From Siphonodentalium dalli (Eukaryota; Mollusca; Scaphopoda; Gadilida; Siphonodentaliidae), in NCBI GenBank assembly GCA_032622095.1, contig CP136067.1, forward strand, positions 78,642,705-78,706,704: a DNA stretch of 64,000 nt, in the 5' to 3' direction. Numbering within the stretch: the stretch's first letter is position 1; each line of letters begins with the position of its first letter. The notes under the pieces were generated by a model that was given only the letters and a program-made list of their open reading frames with translations, made no database searches and was not told where the DNA came from. Shown piece by piece: positions 1 through 11,652 of this stretch. A program made the translations under genes and the position numbers.

Positions 1-1288
1 AGCACTAATTGTGTTCATTGTTTTTTACTATTTGTGCCCAGAAATATCTTTTAAAATCGACAAAAACATCCAAAACAGTCCAATATGGCATATCTTGGAA
101 AATATTCAATACCAAGGATTCATAAGGCCACAAGCACTATGCTGCATGACCACTAAAATCATCATAATTAGACGCCACACGGGCGGTTCGGGTTGTTCGC
201 TTCATTGACGGCGAATATATAATCGGCGAGGATGACATATCGAGGGTTAATTGCCATGATATTTTGGGCAATATTCCTTATTACTTCGCGAATCTATAGT
301 CGACGTTAGTTCCGCTATACGATTGTGACAATATCGAAATTGTGGTAATCAAGGGGTTAATACTTACGCGCGGTCGCAGCCCCCATGCGTGCGTGGTTGG
401 GTTTTCGTGTGCTTCATCGCGACAAACATTGTGATGTCGCCATTTCGAGTGCTAATTTCTTGGCATGGCATATTCTATGGGAATATAGTCGTTGGTAGTT
501 TCGCTACCTATACCCGTGGAGTTATTCGTGGTACGATGGTGACATGGGGGGGGGGTCTGGATAGTCTGTCATGTAATGTCAATTTTGTATCCAGTTACCA
601 CATTGAAATTCTGGAAAGTAGGGGTTAATATCGCCACATTTATGTGTGGCTGCGGCCCCAAACACTGCGTATAGAGGGTTTCGTGAAATACCGAACTGTT
701 CTGGTATCTAAAATCCCGCATAAAAACAATGCGTGGGTCCGGGCTGATTCGGATCCTAGCAGCTTCGCGTGGTTTTTATTCACGACACAATGTCAATATA
801 TTTGGGCTGGTATACTGCGATTCAGCGCTGGATTATTACGATTCCATGTGATAACAAAGAACAGTAATATTACTTTCGGGCTAACATTTACCACATGATG
901 ACCATTTATTGGTACAGTCGAAATCGACTGGCACAGCGTAAATGCAAAAACACAATATTATATATCCCACCTGCCGGGGGAAATAAGGCTACCAGCATGC
1001 ATGGTCTCGCAATGAACCACACAGGGCATCAACATCGATTTCAGAAATTGATACTTACAATTCCATGACCATATACAAATCGTCTCGCCCACGTCTTTAT
1101 TGTATGAGAGGTTTTGGTGCCCAGGACCTCGGATTCTTTGGCATTGTTTCTCCAAAAAACTTGTTTTAGTTACGTATCAGACGGGGTAGATAAGTCGTAA
1201 AATGTGAAGGCTCTATATTTCAGAGTAAGATGTTCATTGCATCGTGTGTATGTGAACAAATTATCATTTCTTATCGGCCTAACAGCCT
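1..1288. other. Left edge, no gene recognised
   Basis: No coding region is supported here. The stretch contains three loosely similar blocks, each near a GGGTTAAT motif (about 245, 355 and 623), which suggests a very old, degenerate repeat. A run of ten G lies near 546-555. Open frames of 60-85 codons occur but show no family motif and no splice context. Confidence 0.4.
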
Positions 1289-1892
1289 GTTCTCCCGAAA
1301 ATTTGCACGTAATGGAACTATAATAGGATTTGTTTTAGATTCATAATTGGCTTAGAATCACCTAATTTTGAGTCAATAACAAACTTAACATGAGTCGTTT
1401 AGTGCCATTATCTACTCATAATTACTTATTATAAATCTATTGTGGGCGGAGAATAACACGAATAAAACAACTCACGACTTACCAGATGTAGGTACGCTCA
1501 TTAAAATGTGTTTTCACTGTGACCTGCGCCATAAAAAGGAATAATGGATATTTATAAGTCCACCGTGGGCTTATTTCGGAATCGAATAATCCAATATATG
1601 AACCTATTTGCGCTAGGATATGTTGCATATCCGTTATTCCTTGTTATGTCGCGGGCCACAGCAAAAACAAATTTTATAGAGCGTATATACATCTGGTAAA
1701 TCGTTTATTAGTTTATTTGTCCGCCCATAATGAACTTATAATACTTTATTACATGTATGAGTAGATAGTGGCACAAACAACTCATATTTAGTTTGTCAAC
1801 GACTAAAATTTAGGCGATTTTAAGCCGATTATATATGAACCTAAAACAAATCCTATTATATGCCCATAACGTGCTGATTTTCGGGAGAACAT
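1289..1892. mobile_element. Fold-back (long inverted repeat) element, copy A
   Basis: The two halves are imperfect reverse complements. The left arm runs about 1289-1575 and begins TGTTCTCCCGAAAAT. The right arm runs about 1632-1892 and ends with the complement, ATTTTCGGGAGAACA. The arms also share internal landmarks: a GCGCAGGTCACAG-like block, an AGAGCGTA block and a GATTTACCAGATGTA-like block. No coding capacity is visible, so this is a non-autonomous fold-back or MITE-like element. Related sequence occurs at 27500-27845, 44660-45010 and 50795-51095, which defines a family. The superfamily cannot be assigned from the sequence. Confidence 0.75.
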
Positions 1893-1934
1893 ACTGACAT
1901 ATACGTGGTCGCGATTTCACATCCTCCTGCAAAT

Positions 1935-2080
1935 AGGTATTAAAATAAGCTCTATACGGGCTTATTGTTATCATCATATTTTCGCCCATATAGACCGTAT
2001 TTTTTCCTCAAATAAGCTATATATGGGCCTAAAACGAGACAATCAAAATAAGCCCGTATAGTGCTTACACGAACGTTTCC
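1935..2080. repeat. AAGCCCGTATA-type repeat module
   Basis: A block with alternating AATAAGC and GCCCATATAGA motifs, itself partly palindromic. The same module, in the same orientation, is found at about 50935-51080 in Hox2 intron 2, where it is fused to a half copy of the fold-back family. It looks like an interchangeable internal or terminal module of that family. Confidence 0.6.
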
Positions 2081-2870
2081 GATGTTAAGCCACTCGATGT
2101 TAATCCGATACCACTCACAGCGGCAATAGATTCATGCCCACCAATAAGCAATCTATCTAGAAGATTTAGGTAATCATACTATCCAATGTGATATCCCTCA
2201 AAATAAAACTTCCATTTTTAAGGGAATGCGCGATAAATTTCAACAGAATTTCAAGAGGTAACCACCATTATACACAGCTTTAATAGGTATAAGCATACTA
2301 TGAAGGTGTTACTTTTTACTTTAAACATATTTTATTCGTATATAAATATATAAAAGGGATCGGGGCACAAGTTATTTCAACTTAGGTAGCCCTCCCCCGT
2401 ACACAATTGACAATACATTGTTATAAGATGACAAGAGGGCGATAACAGAAACGTTTGTACATGGTGCGAAAACAATTTGAATTTGCATTATGTCGAATAA
2501 CATCTTTCAGCGTATGTTTATGGATTACCAATTTGAACGAGCATAAATCTGTGCATATCTATATCTATTGTGATATTTAACGAAGATGTGAAATATAGAT
2601 TTCAAGGCTATCTATATGTATCAAACATTTGACGGTAAGGTTAAGCTGAATTTGTATATATATAGTAGTGAATTTGGCGATTCGCCCGATGACGCCCTTG
2701 ACATGCAGTTACGCTGCATGCATGGGATAAATTATCGATGTGCATACAAATGGTGGATGTGGCAATCCGAATGAGGGAGGGGTGTCTTTAAGGAATGTTT
2801 GTGTTTGGTGTATGTTGAGCGATTTGTGGTTGACATTGGATTGTGGCTATATGTCAACGCAGCCATACGT
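2081..2870. other. Gene-free stretch
   Basis: Nothing coding is recognised. About 2318-2375 there is a block around TTTTATTCGTATAT that recurs in direct orientation at about 19460-19512, marking a short dispersed repeat. Confidence 0.4.
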
Positions 2871-3440
2871 TCATGAATCAAAGCGTTTTGTCGAAGCAAT
2901 ATACTGTTGCACTATTTGGAAAAACCTTATATTCTCCGGAATTGAGATGTACCATATCCCGAAAAAAAACCTGATCGATGTCGGTTATAATGAAGCGTTC
3001 GCGGTTTAACTTATCGTCAAGTTCCAACAATTCATTTTGATATAAAGGGCACATAAAAAAGAAATGGTATGCATCTTCCAAAGGGTTCCCACAACTGCAA
3101 GCAGGACTTTCGGCTATGTAGTTTTGATACATATCAGCACGAAGATCACTGCACCCGTTTCGAATTCGGGAATGTATCATATTATATCGTCTGAGACCTG
3201 AATAGAAGTGAGGGCTCACGGGGTTTGGGGGTTGGTATACGAGTCGTAAATTGAATTTGAAGTCAGAGAAAGGGACAACGTCGGTCATTTCAGTTGGGAT
3301 TTTGTTCCAATCAGCTATCGCCGAGGACATGCAGAAAGGACTTCTTGTAGTGCTCAGTGTGGCATCGGTAAGAATATAATTTCCCCGGGCGTCTGGAATT
3401 ATAACTTGAAAGTGTTGGCTGCACTGTCTATACAGAGAGG
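2871..3440 (-). mobile_element. LINE (non-LTR retrotransposon) 3' fragment, RT C-terminal region
   Basis: On the minus strand the reading frame carries the tail typical of animal LINE ORF2 proteins. A DWNKIP segment follows the reverse-transcriptase core. Then comes an IHSRIRNGCSDL stretch and a Cys/His motif, CSCGNPLEDAYHFFFMCPLY. The open frame runs 3330-2878 and extends upstream without a Met to about 3430, where there is a stop. Near 2935-2940 the frame shifts and the family-typical end (IVQQYIASTKRFDS, then stop at 2871-2873) continues in another frame. The element is therefore 5'-truncated and frameshifted, and no RT catalytic core is present. Sister fragment: 21097-21515. Confidence 0.8.
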
Positions 3441-3444
3441 CAAT

Positions 3445-5220
3445 TCACTTAGATTTCGCTTCCTTCGATAAAATAACAGAAAACAGGCAGTATTGTTGTT
3501 GCATTTATGAAGAGTGTAGACCATTTATTCTGTCCCAAATCTGCTGCGTCTACGCATGTATCTACATGTGATTGGCCTTGAATAGGGGGCGAATCATATA
3601 TCTAGCAGCGCCCACCATAGTTTTCGCGCGTCGAAAGCTGTTCCTATATGAACACACAAACCGTTTGCCATAAATGGAATGTATACCAGTGTGAGGTGTC
3701 GCATTTATCGAAAGGATGTATACAAGGCCCGTGTTCATTGGTGAAGATAATAAGTCGCTTTTTAATGAGGCCGATGTCCCTTATAGTATTGGACCGTGTA
3801 TAGATGGGACTTTACTAAGCCTCTCCCTGTACCCCTGGAGCTAAATTTCTATGGAACACTCATGCCCTCGTGGGAACCCATGATAATCTCGGCATGAAAT
3901 AGCCCAACGAACTCCGCCTTGGACTCGTGCCTGTACCGACGGCCATCTCGCACCGCGAAGCAACCGAGATTCCCATAAGAAACATCGTGCATAACAAGCT
4001 GATTTCAATTGACATGTAAAACGGCGCAATAAAATAAAATGCCCATAAAAATATTGAAAGCATTTTGTGCTCGTAGGTTTCGGCTATAAAAATTGTTTAT
4101 GTATTCCACGCTGTGTTATGATCGAGCACGTGCTGAAGCGACATGAACAACCACTGAGTGTAGTCCGTAAACCTCCCAGCATTCTCTGCGTTAATGGCGC
4201 CCCCTCGCTGTGATGTGGCACCTGATCCATATGCGCATGAATGTTTCTCTATCCGTGACGTAATTTGCTATGCGGAATGCCACAGACAGAATGTCATAAC
4301 ATACAACATGCAACTAGCATCCCAGAGTGACATGAGAGATAACAGAGATGCTACGGCATATATAGAACGTGTACGCATACCACGTGTAAGCATTCGTAAA
4401 CACGAGGCTATAAGATTCGTGTCGTGTATGCCCTTCATCATCCATTCTGGAATGCATTTTAAAAGGGAAATCATTTCAAATCATCGTTTATCAAATATTA
4501 ATAATTGTATTAGGAAATGCCACTTTGCTCGGTATAGGTTATACCTATATATGACATATATACGCTGCTATTATTAACGATTTTTGAGGTATCTGCAAGT
4601 CGCTAAAAGCCCGGTATATATGAATATATCGGTATACACACTTAGCAACAGAAGCGCATATTCCTTTCTTTGATGCACCGTGCTTGCAAACGTTTGTTGA
4701 ATAATGCTTTATTCTCATGCACATCTCAATTAATACATAACGGGTATTGAGACACATAATTATATACACACATTACGAATATTGTCTGTGTTTGTGTTTA
4801 GTATTGTTCACCCTACCATACTCGATGATTGAACAGAGTTCTTTTTTCTCTCGAAACAATATATCGACACCAATATCGGAAATCTAAGGACATGCAGCTA
4901 GTCTTTTAACAGTCTACACAATTATTTAGTTTACAGATACTATTGGAGCTCATTTTCCCTGACTTTCAGCTGCTAATGGATATTGGACTTGATGTAGTTA
5001 ATTTCCACTATGTGAACGTAGCCTTATACAGTTCAAACAGTATTCGACAAAGTTAAAATAGGTATTTTGTAAACATTTACAGCCATCAATAAAATGGTAC
5101 AGAAGAAGAAAAGGCAAAACGTTCAGTAAAGGGATTGTATTTGTGTATGAAATTATTTTCATTTCAAACATTTGGGCTGCATGGTGTGTCGATGGATTCA
5201 AATGTGAAATGCAAGATGCA
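3445..5220. other. Gene-free stretch
   Basis: No gene is recognised. The longest frame (4194-4577, +, 127 codons) has no recognisable domain, and its composition is that of chance translation. No poly-A signal or splice arrangement makes it convincing. Confidence 0.4.
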
Positions 5221-5224
5221 AGGC

Positions 5225-5950
5225 GAACGTTGTAGTGTGTGCCGAATTGTTTAGTAATGAAACGAGTAAAATTCAAGATGGCTGCTGGTGCCCATTTGTT
5301 TTTTTTTACGAATTTCGGAAAAATAATAAAATAAATACAAGATGGCTGCCTGCGGCCATGTTTTTCAGCCAAGAATTGACAGATCCCATCTAGAGGTGAT
5401 CCTAATGACCATGTACATTTTCTTCGATATGTGCAGGGTGTGCCGATGTATTTAAATTTGAAATACACTATGGCTGCTGGCGGCCATGTTTTTTAACGAA
5501 CTTCGGAAATAATCGATAGCTCACATCTAGAGGACACCCCGAAGATCCGTATTAAGTTTGGTGACGATCGGATGAGTGATGTGGCCGGTAGGGTGTTCCG
5601 AAGGATTTATTCATGCAAAGAGTAAAACCCAAGATGGATGCTGGCGGCCAAGGCTTTTCAACCAATTTCGGAAATAATCCCATTTAGAGGTCATCCCGAA
5701 GATCCATGTGCAGTTGGGGGATCGGATGAATGTGGTCTGTTGGGTATGCCAACGGATTTAATCATGCTAAGAGTAAAATTAAAGATGGACGCTGGCGGCC
5801 ATGTTTTTCATCGAAAGTCGTTCAAATTCGATATATCCCGTCTATAGATGATCCTCAGCATGTCTGTAAACTTTCAAAATAAATCTCCAATAAATGCCGC
5901 TGAAGGATTTGCCGATGTCTTTAAATTTGAAATCCAAGATGGTCATATAT
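5225..5950 (+). repeat. Degenerate tandem repeat, about 150-165 bp unit
   Basis: Five or six diverged units are recognisable by a recurring AAGATGGNTGCTGGCGGCC block (about 5274, 5338, 5467, 5630, 5782 and a decayed one near 5934). Each block is followed by a TTTCGGAAATAAT block, a CATCTAGAGGT block and a GATCGGATGA block. Units differ in length because of indels. Short open frames across this block (for example 4998-5468 minus and 5638-5847 plus) are by-products of the repeat. Confidence 0.8.
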
Positions 5951-8422
5951 AGAGCCCGAGACTGCCTATCGACACAATATTTACATATGCGTCTCGATTT
6001 GCTAATCGTCGACCATTAAATAACGCAGAACCGAATCGAAACAGCAGGTGAACTTTTGTTGTCGATAATATGAAGCTTCAAAATTCTTGCCTTCATTTAA
6101 GAAATAGATGTAGTGTGTGTGCTATTGTGGGATACGGTGCTGTGGTTGTTGGGGTATATTGTGCGAACCGCGATGCATACCACATCGGCATACCCATCAA
6201 TAACACACAACCCGCTATATATTCATTTCTTATATATTTATATAGCTTTTTGATGATTTATTCCCACAAGAAGTGTATTCTTATTTATTTTTACAAAATC
6301 TGCCGAGAAAGAGCACACGCAGCACATTAAGTCAATCAAATATGAGATTTCCAAGCACTCAGCAAAGGTAACGTGATCAATATAAATAACTGGCTTCAGA
6401 TGCAATCCTGTTGAACTTTGAAAAGCGCGCCCAATTATTCTGCTGACCGCTTTTAGTGATTAGTTCGAATTATGTCTACCATTTGTGTCATCGTGTTCGT
6501 GTTACGGTCTGTGTATTATAGCGGTATGGAACGGGTGGCCCAATTGGCAGTTGACCAATCACCGAACAGAATTTAGTGTAACACAGACGTGCTTTATGTA
6601 AATACTAGCAAATGTACCCGGCGTTGCTCGGTGAAGAATTTATTAGTGGCCCTTCAAGTCATTTTAATTAATCAATAGTCATATGGGGTAAACAGCAGCT
6701 ATTGCGTGAATCTCCAGATAAAGTTATAACAGCTATCTTTTAAGTTGACAATAAACGCTCTGTCTTGCTCATTATTAGAGCCTCTTTAAGGTCTATTGGA
6801 CGTGGTGACAATAGGTGACAAAAAAAATTGCCAACCTGATAACTGGGCAGACATGGACATAACATGAACCCCAAAATAAGCCACTGGGGTTCATGACAAA
6901 TACTATAATCAGCCCTGAAGAAAAAATAATTACTGCTCATGTCTAAAGTAACCTTTGAAAGGCACTTTTATATTTTGAAAAAAGATATTTAAAAGAATAA
7001 ATAAAACTAGACAAGAGGTAACACGAATACGAGGTAACATGAACGCACATATCATGGATTTCAGCATGACAAACATAACGATCGGATTAGAAAAGAACCT
7101 TTTTGTTATGAAAGAAACACGGCCTACATTGTTATGGCGATTAGATAATGCGATCGAGTTGTTCTTCTTGCGTTTCTCAAAATGTTTCATTTGACATTTT
7201 TTATGTCAACAAGATGCGGAAGAACACGAAATCGAGAAATCAGGAACGCGCAAAAAACTAGGAGTTTATCGATTGTGTGAAAACAATATTGACATATTGA
7301 AAAACTAGTTACAATTTATAAATTATAGACAATTGTGGTATTTGAATAACGTCCAGCATTATTTGGAACTTACTAATTTTTTTCGGACGCAAAATGTCAA
7401 AAAATTTATAGCCAATGAAAATCACTTCCGGTTTCAACAAACTACTTCTGCAAAAAATGTAAACTTGCCGTAAAAATGTCTTCAAATCGTGTTGACACAC
7501 TCGATCACTCATCCGATCTCATGGAATATATTGGCAAATAACATGTTGACCACGAAGAAAGCCTAGTCGAAGCTGATACCTGTTTGATGTTGCCGATCGA
7601 GTACAGAGAATAGACGACCACGGCGTACATCAGTGTACATGCTCTCTCGTGTTTTGAATTGTCAGCAAAAAGGTATATCTCCAAAATCGAGCATTTCATT
7701 CGAGCATTTCATAACATTAATAAAACAAGCGATTCAAGCTATTTACGCCTCATCAATATATGTCATGTTGTTGGTTTACTTGAAGTTTATTTCATAATTT
7801 GATTAATGACATGTCCTTTGCTAGCTCAATTTCAGTAAGATATTAGGTTCTGTCACATGTAGAAAGCCGTATGCTTTGGTTGGGATATATGATTTTCAGT
7901 AAAAATGTATGGAATGGCAGGTGTGAAAGAATCCAGACGGGAGCACCTGTCAATGAAACTGCAGACTTTTGGTTTCCCATTATAATTGGATTTATGGGTG
8001 TTTCAAACGTAAAAAAAACTAATATTTAAAATAATTGTCAGTATATATCGATGCATTAAATAAGTATGTTGAACAAATGTGTCTAAATTAAAAATAAAAT
8101 GCGAGCTGAAAATGACTAATAGTATTTCGTCTTGACCAATCAAAGGCATGGATTTCCTTACTCCAGCCAATGAAATACATGCTTGGCATATTGACCCTTC
8201 CCATGTGCTTCAACTGCCAGAATATGTGAATGTTTACAAAATCTCCATTGATTTATGTTGGAAGAATAGAGAACTAATAATAATTTAAATTTACCGGCTG
8301 TATCTGTATCTTCGTGGATACCAAATGTTGCCAGTGATTGATAAATAGTTATATTTGTTGCTGTATATATACAATATAAATCCCTCTGATTATGTTCTAA
8401 TATAGATGTGCCGTATTTTCAA
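5951..8422. other. Gene-free stretch left of the Mutator/YqaJ cassette
   Basis: No gene is recognised. At about 6610-6635 there is a TACCCGGCGTTGCTCGG block that looks like dispersed-repeat sequence. A 31-bp segment at 6790-6820 recurs inverted at 14585-14615. The last few hundred bases before 8423 may contain 5' sequence of the adjacent mobile cassette, but no terminal inverted repeat could be fixed. Confidence 0.35.
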
Positions 8423-9169
8423 ATGTCGTTGAGTAAAATAAACAAATCTGTTTCAAAGCTGACTGATGCTGCTCATAAATTTTAATTAAGTAGTAAATAT
8501 AAAGTGTTTGTTGTGTCAGATAGTAAGGGTCGATATCTGAAAAATGAGGTGCAAGAATTTGACATTGTTAAAATAAAGTTTGTGTTTGAAACTGGAGCCA
8601 AGGTTGAGAATAATTTTAAAGGACTGGAGTCGAGAATTGTTGATAACATTTTGAAGTGTCCACCATCTTGTATTCCTATTGTATTTATTTGGTTAGGCAC
8701 TTGTGACGTTTCGATTATTACAAGACCGGATAATCATTTATTCCTTCCACAAAATAGTGACAAGAAAATAGAGAAGAGTATCATCAAACAAATTAAATTG
8801 AAAGAGAGAGTAAAAGAATGTAACCCTCATTGTAAAGTTATGTTTTTGGAATGTCCATATGTTTCTGCTGTTGCTTGGAATACATCTAGGACCCAGCATC
8901 TTAATTCTGACATTGATAGTGATTTGGTTACCATCGTTGACAAATTCAACTCGGATTTACATACATTGAATTTAACTCCTGTGCCGAAATTCAATGCCGA
9001 TTTAATGTATACAGCTATTGTCTCTGGAAATCGGGCTACAAAAGTCAATTACAGCTTTTTGACGGACGGTGTTCATCCTTGCACTAGGTTTTCAAGACTG
9101 GTTATTGAGAATATATTCATTATGCCAGAGACTAACACAATAATGAAACTCAACAGACACCAGGTTTAA
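8423..9169 (+). pseudogene. SGNH/GDSL-hydrolase-like ORF, broken by one in-frame stop
   Basis: The frame starts at an ATG at 8423 and hits a TAA at 8483 (codon 21). It then stays open in the same frame to a stop at 9167-9169, giving 248 codons with one nonsense change. SGNH-fold landmarks appear in order: block I as SDSKG (candidate nucleophile Ser34), block II Gly58 in ETGAK, block III as GTCD (positions 92-95, with Cys where the usual Asn sits), and block V as DGVH (Asp215, His218). Known SGNH proteins are esterases or lipases, and a role in a mobile element is an inference. It lies 140 nt upstream of the transposase-like ORF on the same strand, which suggests one cassette. The missing block III Asn means activity is doubtful even without the stop. 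Confidence 0.6.
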
Positions 9170-9309
9170 GGGATTGCTCTGTCGCCAGGTGTGAGTATCT
9201 GTGTAAGTCTGCTGGTTGATTTATCTCATTACATGTATTTGCATTTATGTCACTTGCATATTCGATTTTGACTTTTGTTGTTTGTTTTATTAATCCTTGA
9301 ATAGATATC

Positions 9310-10984
9310 ATGGGTAGCAAGAAAAAAGTGAGTAAAATTTTCAATAAGACTCGTCGCCTTAAACGGTTGAAGCAGTTGCAATGTTCATATGTATTTGAAA
9401 CAGAAGGTCAAGGATTTGATCCAACAAAAAAATATGAAATAATATCCAATGACTTCTCGGATGAAAGCTGCACACTTAAAATTAAATTTAAACCCACAAT
9501 TGAAAAGCCTTCTGGATATAGAATTATTGATTTAGATTGTCTTGAGGATCATATCACCCTTATGTTAAATCACTGTAAAGAGTGGTTTGCACAAAAAATA
9601 ATCCGTGTGTTAACATTATTGAAGAATGTCAGAAACATGGTCTCGCGAGTGTTTTAAAATTTCAGTGTGGTGATTGTGGAGATGTGTTTCTGTTCAGGAC
9701 TTCCAAAAAGGTTGAAATTCCTGGCCCTGATTCTAGGGCAAAAACATTTTATGATGTGAATGTCAGAGGTGTGTGTGGAACCTTGTCAACTGGTGGTGGT
9801 GCTATTGAGCAGAGTGAACATATGGGCATATTAAATATGCCTGGGTTGTCCAGTAAGGCTTTTGGTCGAATTGAAAATGTTCTTCAACAACAATGGCATG
9901 AGGTCCTCCTTGAAGACATCCTCCAAAATGGCATTGAAGAGAGAAATCTAGCAAAAGAGCGGGTAGATTTCCATCAAGGTGTACCAGCTATTAGTCATTT
10001 GTGATGGTGGCTGGTCCAAACGGTCGCACAATCATTCATACGATGCATCGGGTGATGTAGCAATGATAATTGGTGCAGCCACCCGTAAACTTTTGTATGT
10101 TGGTGTGCGAAATAAATATTGCTCTGTGTGTTCTGATGTGAGTTGCACTAGAAAATCTAAATCTGATAGACCTATACGTGTACTACTAGAAATGATACTA
10201 GTACAGGAAATATAAAGGGTGTTTCATCAGATGATCCATGTCAGGCTGTTGTTGCTGCTCAAGTTGATTTCTGGAATCAGATAGAGGGTGTGTCAGATGA
10301 TGGAGTAGAATCTGGTGGTTATGCAGCCCTTAAAAATAAAAAGCGTATGAACGACCTCCATAAACTTCTTGATAATTTGGCCTCAAAATCTGCAGCCCTT
10401 ATCCAGAATAGCACCACAAACCTTGCTGAAAAATGGATGATTAGAACGAAGTTTGATGAAGGAAAGATGTTCAACAGGACTAATCGGAGTTCTTGACATA
10501 CCAGATGCTATGGTGCTGGCTTGAGGAAGAATTTGGGTGTTAAATTGGGCCCACTCACATGGGAAAAGATTTTTTGGAACAGATGATGGTTACCATTTTG
10601 AGAGAGAATATGAAAAGCGAGAGAAACATCTACAACGCAGCTTTAAGAGCCAGAACCAGCCCAAGGTGTAGGAAAACAGGAGAAAAAGGGAAAATTGCTG
10701 CTGCCAAAGAGGGTACTACGAAGAAAGCCAGATTGGAGTATGGGCCTGAGGAATTGGAGGTTTTGGATGATATTGATGAGGTTGCTCTGTCTCAGTGTTG
10801 TGAAGATTTTTTGAAAAAACATATCCATGTCTCTCCTGAATCTATGTCATCAATTGAGAGTAATACTAAAGCTCAGTATGCAAGTGGTCTTTGGTCAGAA
10901 AAACGTCGGATAAGGTTGACTTCATCTAATGTTGGAGAAATTGCCAAGAGAAAAACATCATTGATGTTGAGCTGTTTGTAAAGA
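9310..10984 (+). pseudogene. Mutator-type transposase part of a transposase-YqaJ gene, multiply frameshifted
   Basis: A frame opens with ATG at 9310 and encodes a basic N-terminus (KKKVSKIFNKTRRLKRLK). After a frameshift near 9585 it continues with a Cys-rich segment (FQCGDCGD) and a stretch typical of Mutator-like transposase domains of invertebrate elements. A second shift near 9995 leads into CDGGWSKRSHNHSYDA and GVRNKYCSVC, the best-recognised block, whose Asp is a likely first catalytic acid. A third shift lies near 10180. The expected central region with the second catalytic block is not seen, suggesting an internal deletion. The frame continues as NKKRMNDLHKLL to TTNLAEKWM, has a TGA in place of a codon at 10494, and shifts again near 10570, 10670 and 10965. 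It ends by running into the nuclease domain. It is a dead relic. Family assignment rests on remembered motif patterns, not a search. Confidence 0.65.
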
Positions 10985-11556
10985 GGTTGCTTTATACAAC
11001 ATTTCATGGCAACAGGATTACTAGAAAAGGTCTAATTTTGGAGAAGTCAGCAACACAAGAATACATAAACCAACAAAAATTAGTTATGGACATCTGCTCA
11101 GTTGAATCGATGGGTCTTTGTATTTCTTCTGATTTTCCTCACTTGGCAGCAAGTACAGATGGGCTTGTAGTTAGTTCCCCTAGAGGCAAAGGACTCTTAG
11201 ATATCAAGCATGTTTTGTTGACCAAGCAGAACAGTTTTCAGGAAGCATGTTCTTCGGTCAGCAATTTCCCTCTTGAATTTATTGATGGTAAATTAGATCT
11301 GAAAAGAAACCACAATTTGTATTACCAAATTCAAGGGCAGTTGAACATTTTTAATCTTCCGTGGCTTGATCTTGTTGTTAGGAGGATAAATCCTTATGAA
11401 ATATTTATAGAACATATTCAGAGGGATGGGGAATTTTGGCATAACAAAATGGTTCCAAAATTGAATTCATTCTATCGAAAAGTTATTTTGCCTGAACTTT
11501 CAAATCCAAGGTATGGCAAAGTACCAGGAATCAGGGAACCAGGAAGTTGGGTATAA
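10985..11556 (+). pseudogene. YqaJ-type (lambda-exonuclease-like) nuclease domain, C-terminal end of the mobile cassette
   Basis: An uninterrupted 189-codon frame (10987-11556) carries the PD-(D/E)XK nuclease pattern of the YqaJ family. GLILEKSATQEY supplies the early Glu. STDGLV supplies the metal-binding Asp (residue 58 of the open frame). LDIK (residues 71-74) supplies the acidic-x-Lys pair. NHNLYYQIQGQL is the downstream Gln block. The domain is preceded, in another frame ending near 10965, by SSNVGEIAKRK, the usual entry to this domain. It was therefore translated from the same gene as the transposase and is now cut off by a frameshift. YqaJ proteins act as exonucleases or recombinases in phages, and a role in transposon insertion or copying here is inference. 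No in-frame damage is visible inside this segment. Confidence 0.7.
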
Positions 11557-11646
11557 AATATTAGTAATACTATTAAGAGGTAGATGCTTCATGACAAAGA
11601 CTGTAGATGAAATTAAAATTTTGAACATTCATTGTGGAATTTCATA

Positions 11647-11652
11647 AATAAA
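11647..11652 (+). other. Possible polyadenylation signal of the YqaJ ORF
   Basis: An AATAAA hexamer lies about 90 bp past the stop of the nuclease ORF, on the same strand and at a plausible distance. AATAAA is common in AT-rich DNA, so this is only suggestive. Confidence 0.3.

Noticed and set aside
4194-4577. 127-codon + ORF
   Set aside because: No recognisable family, and its Cys/His/Arg-heavy composition is that of chance translation.
10985-11556. Recent phage or viral integration (because of the YqaJ domain)
   Set aside because: The domain is joined to a eukaryotic Mutator-type transposase, and its base composition matches the surrounding DNA.
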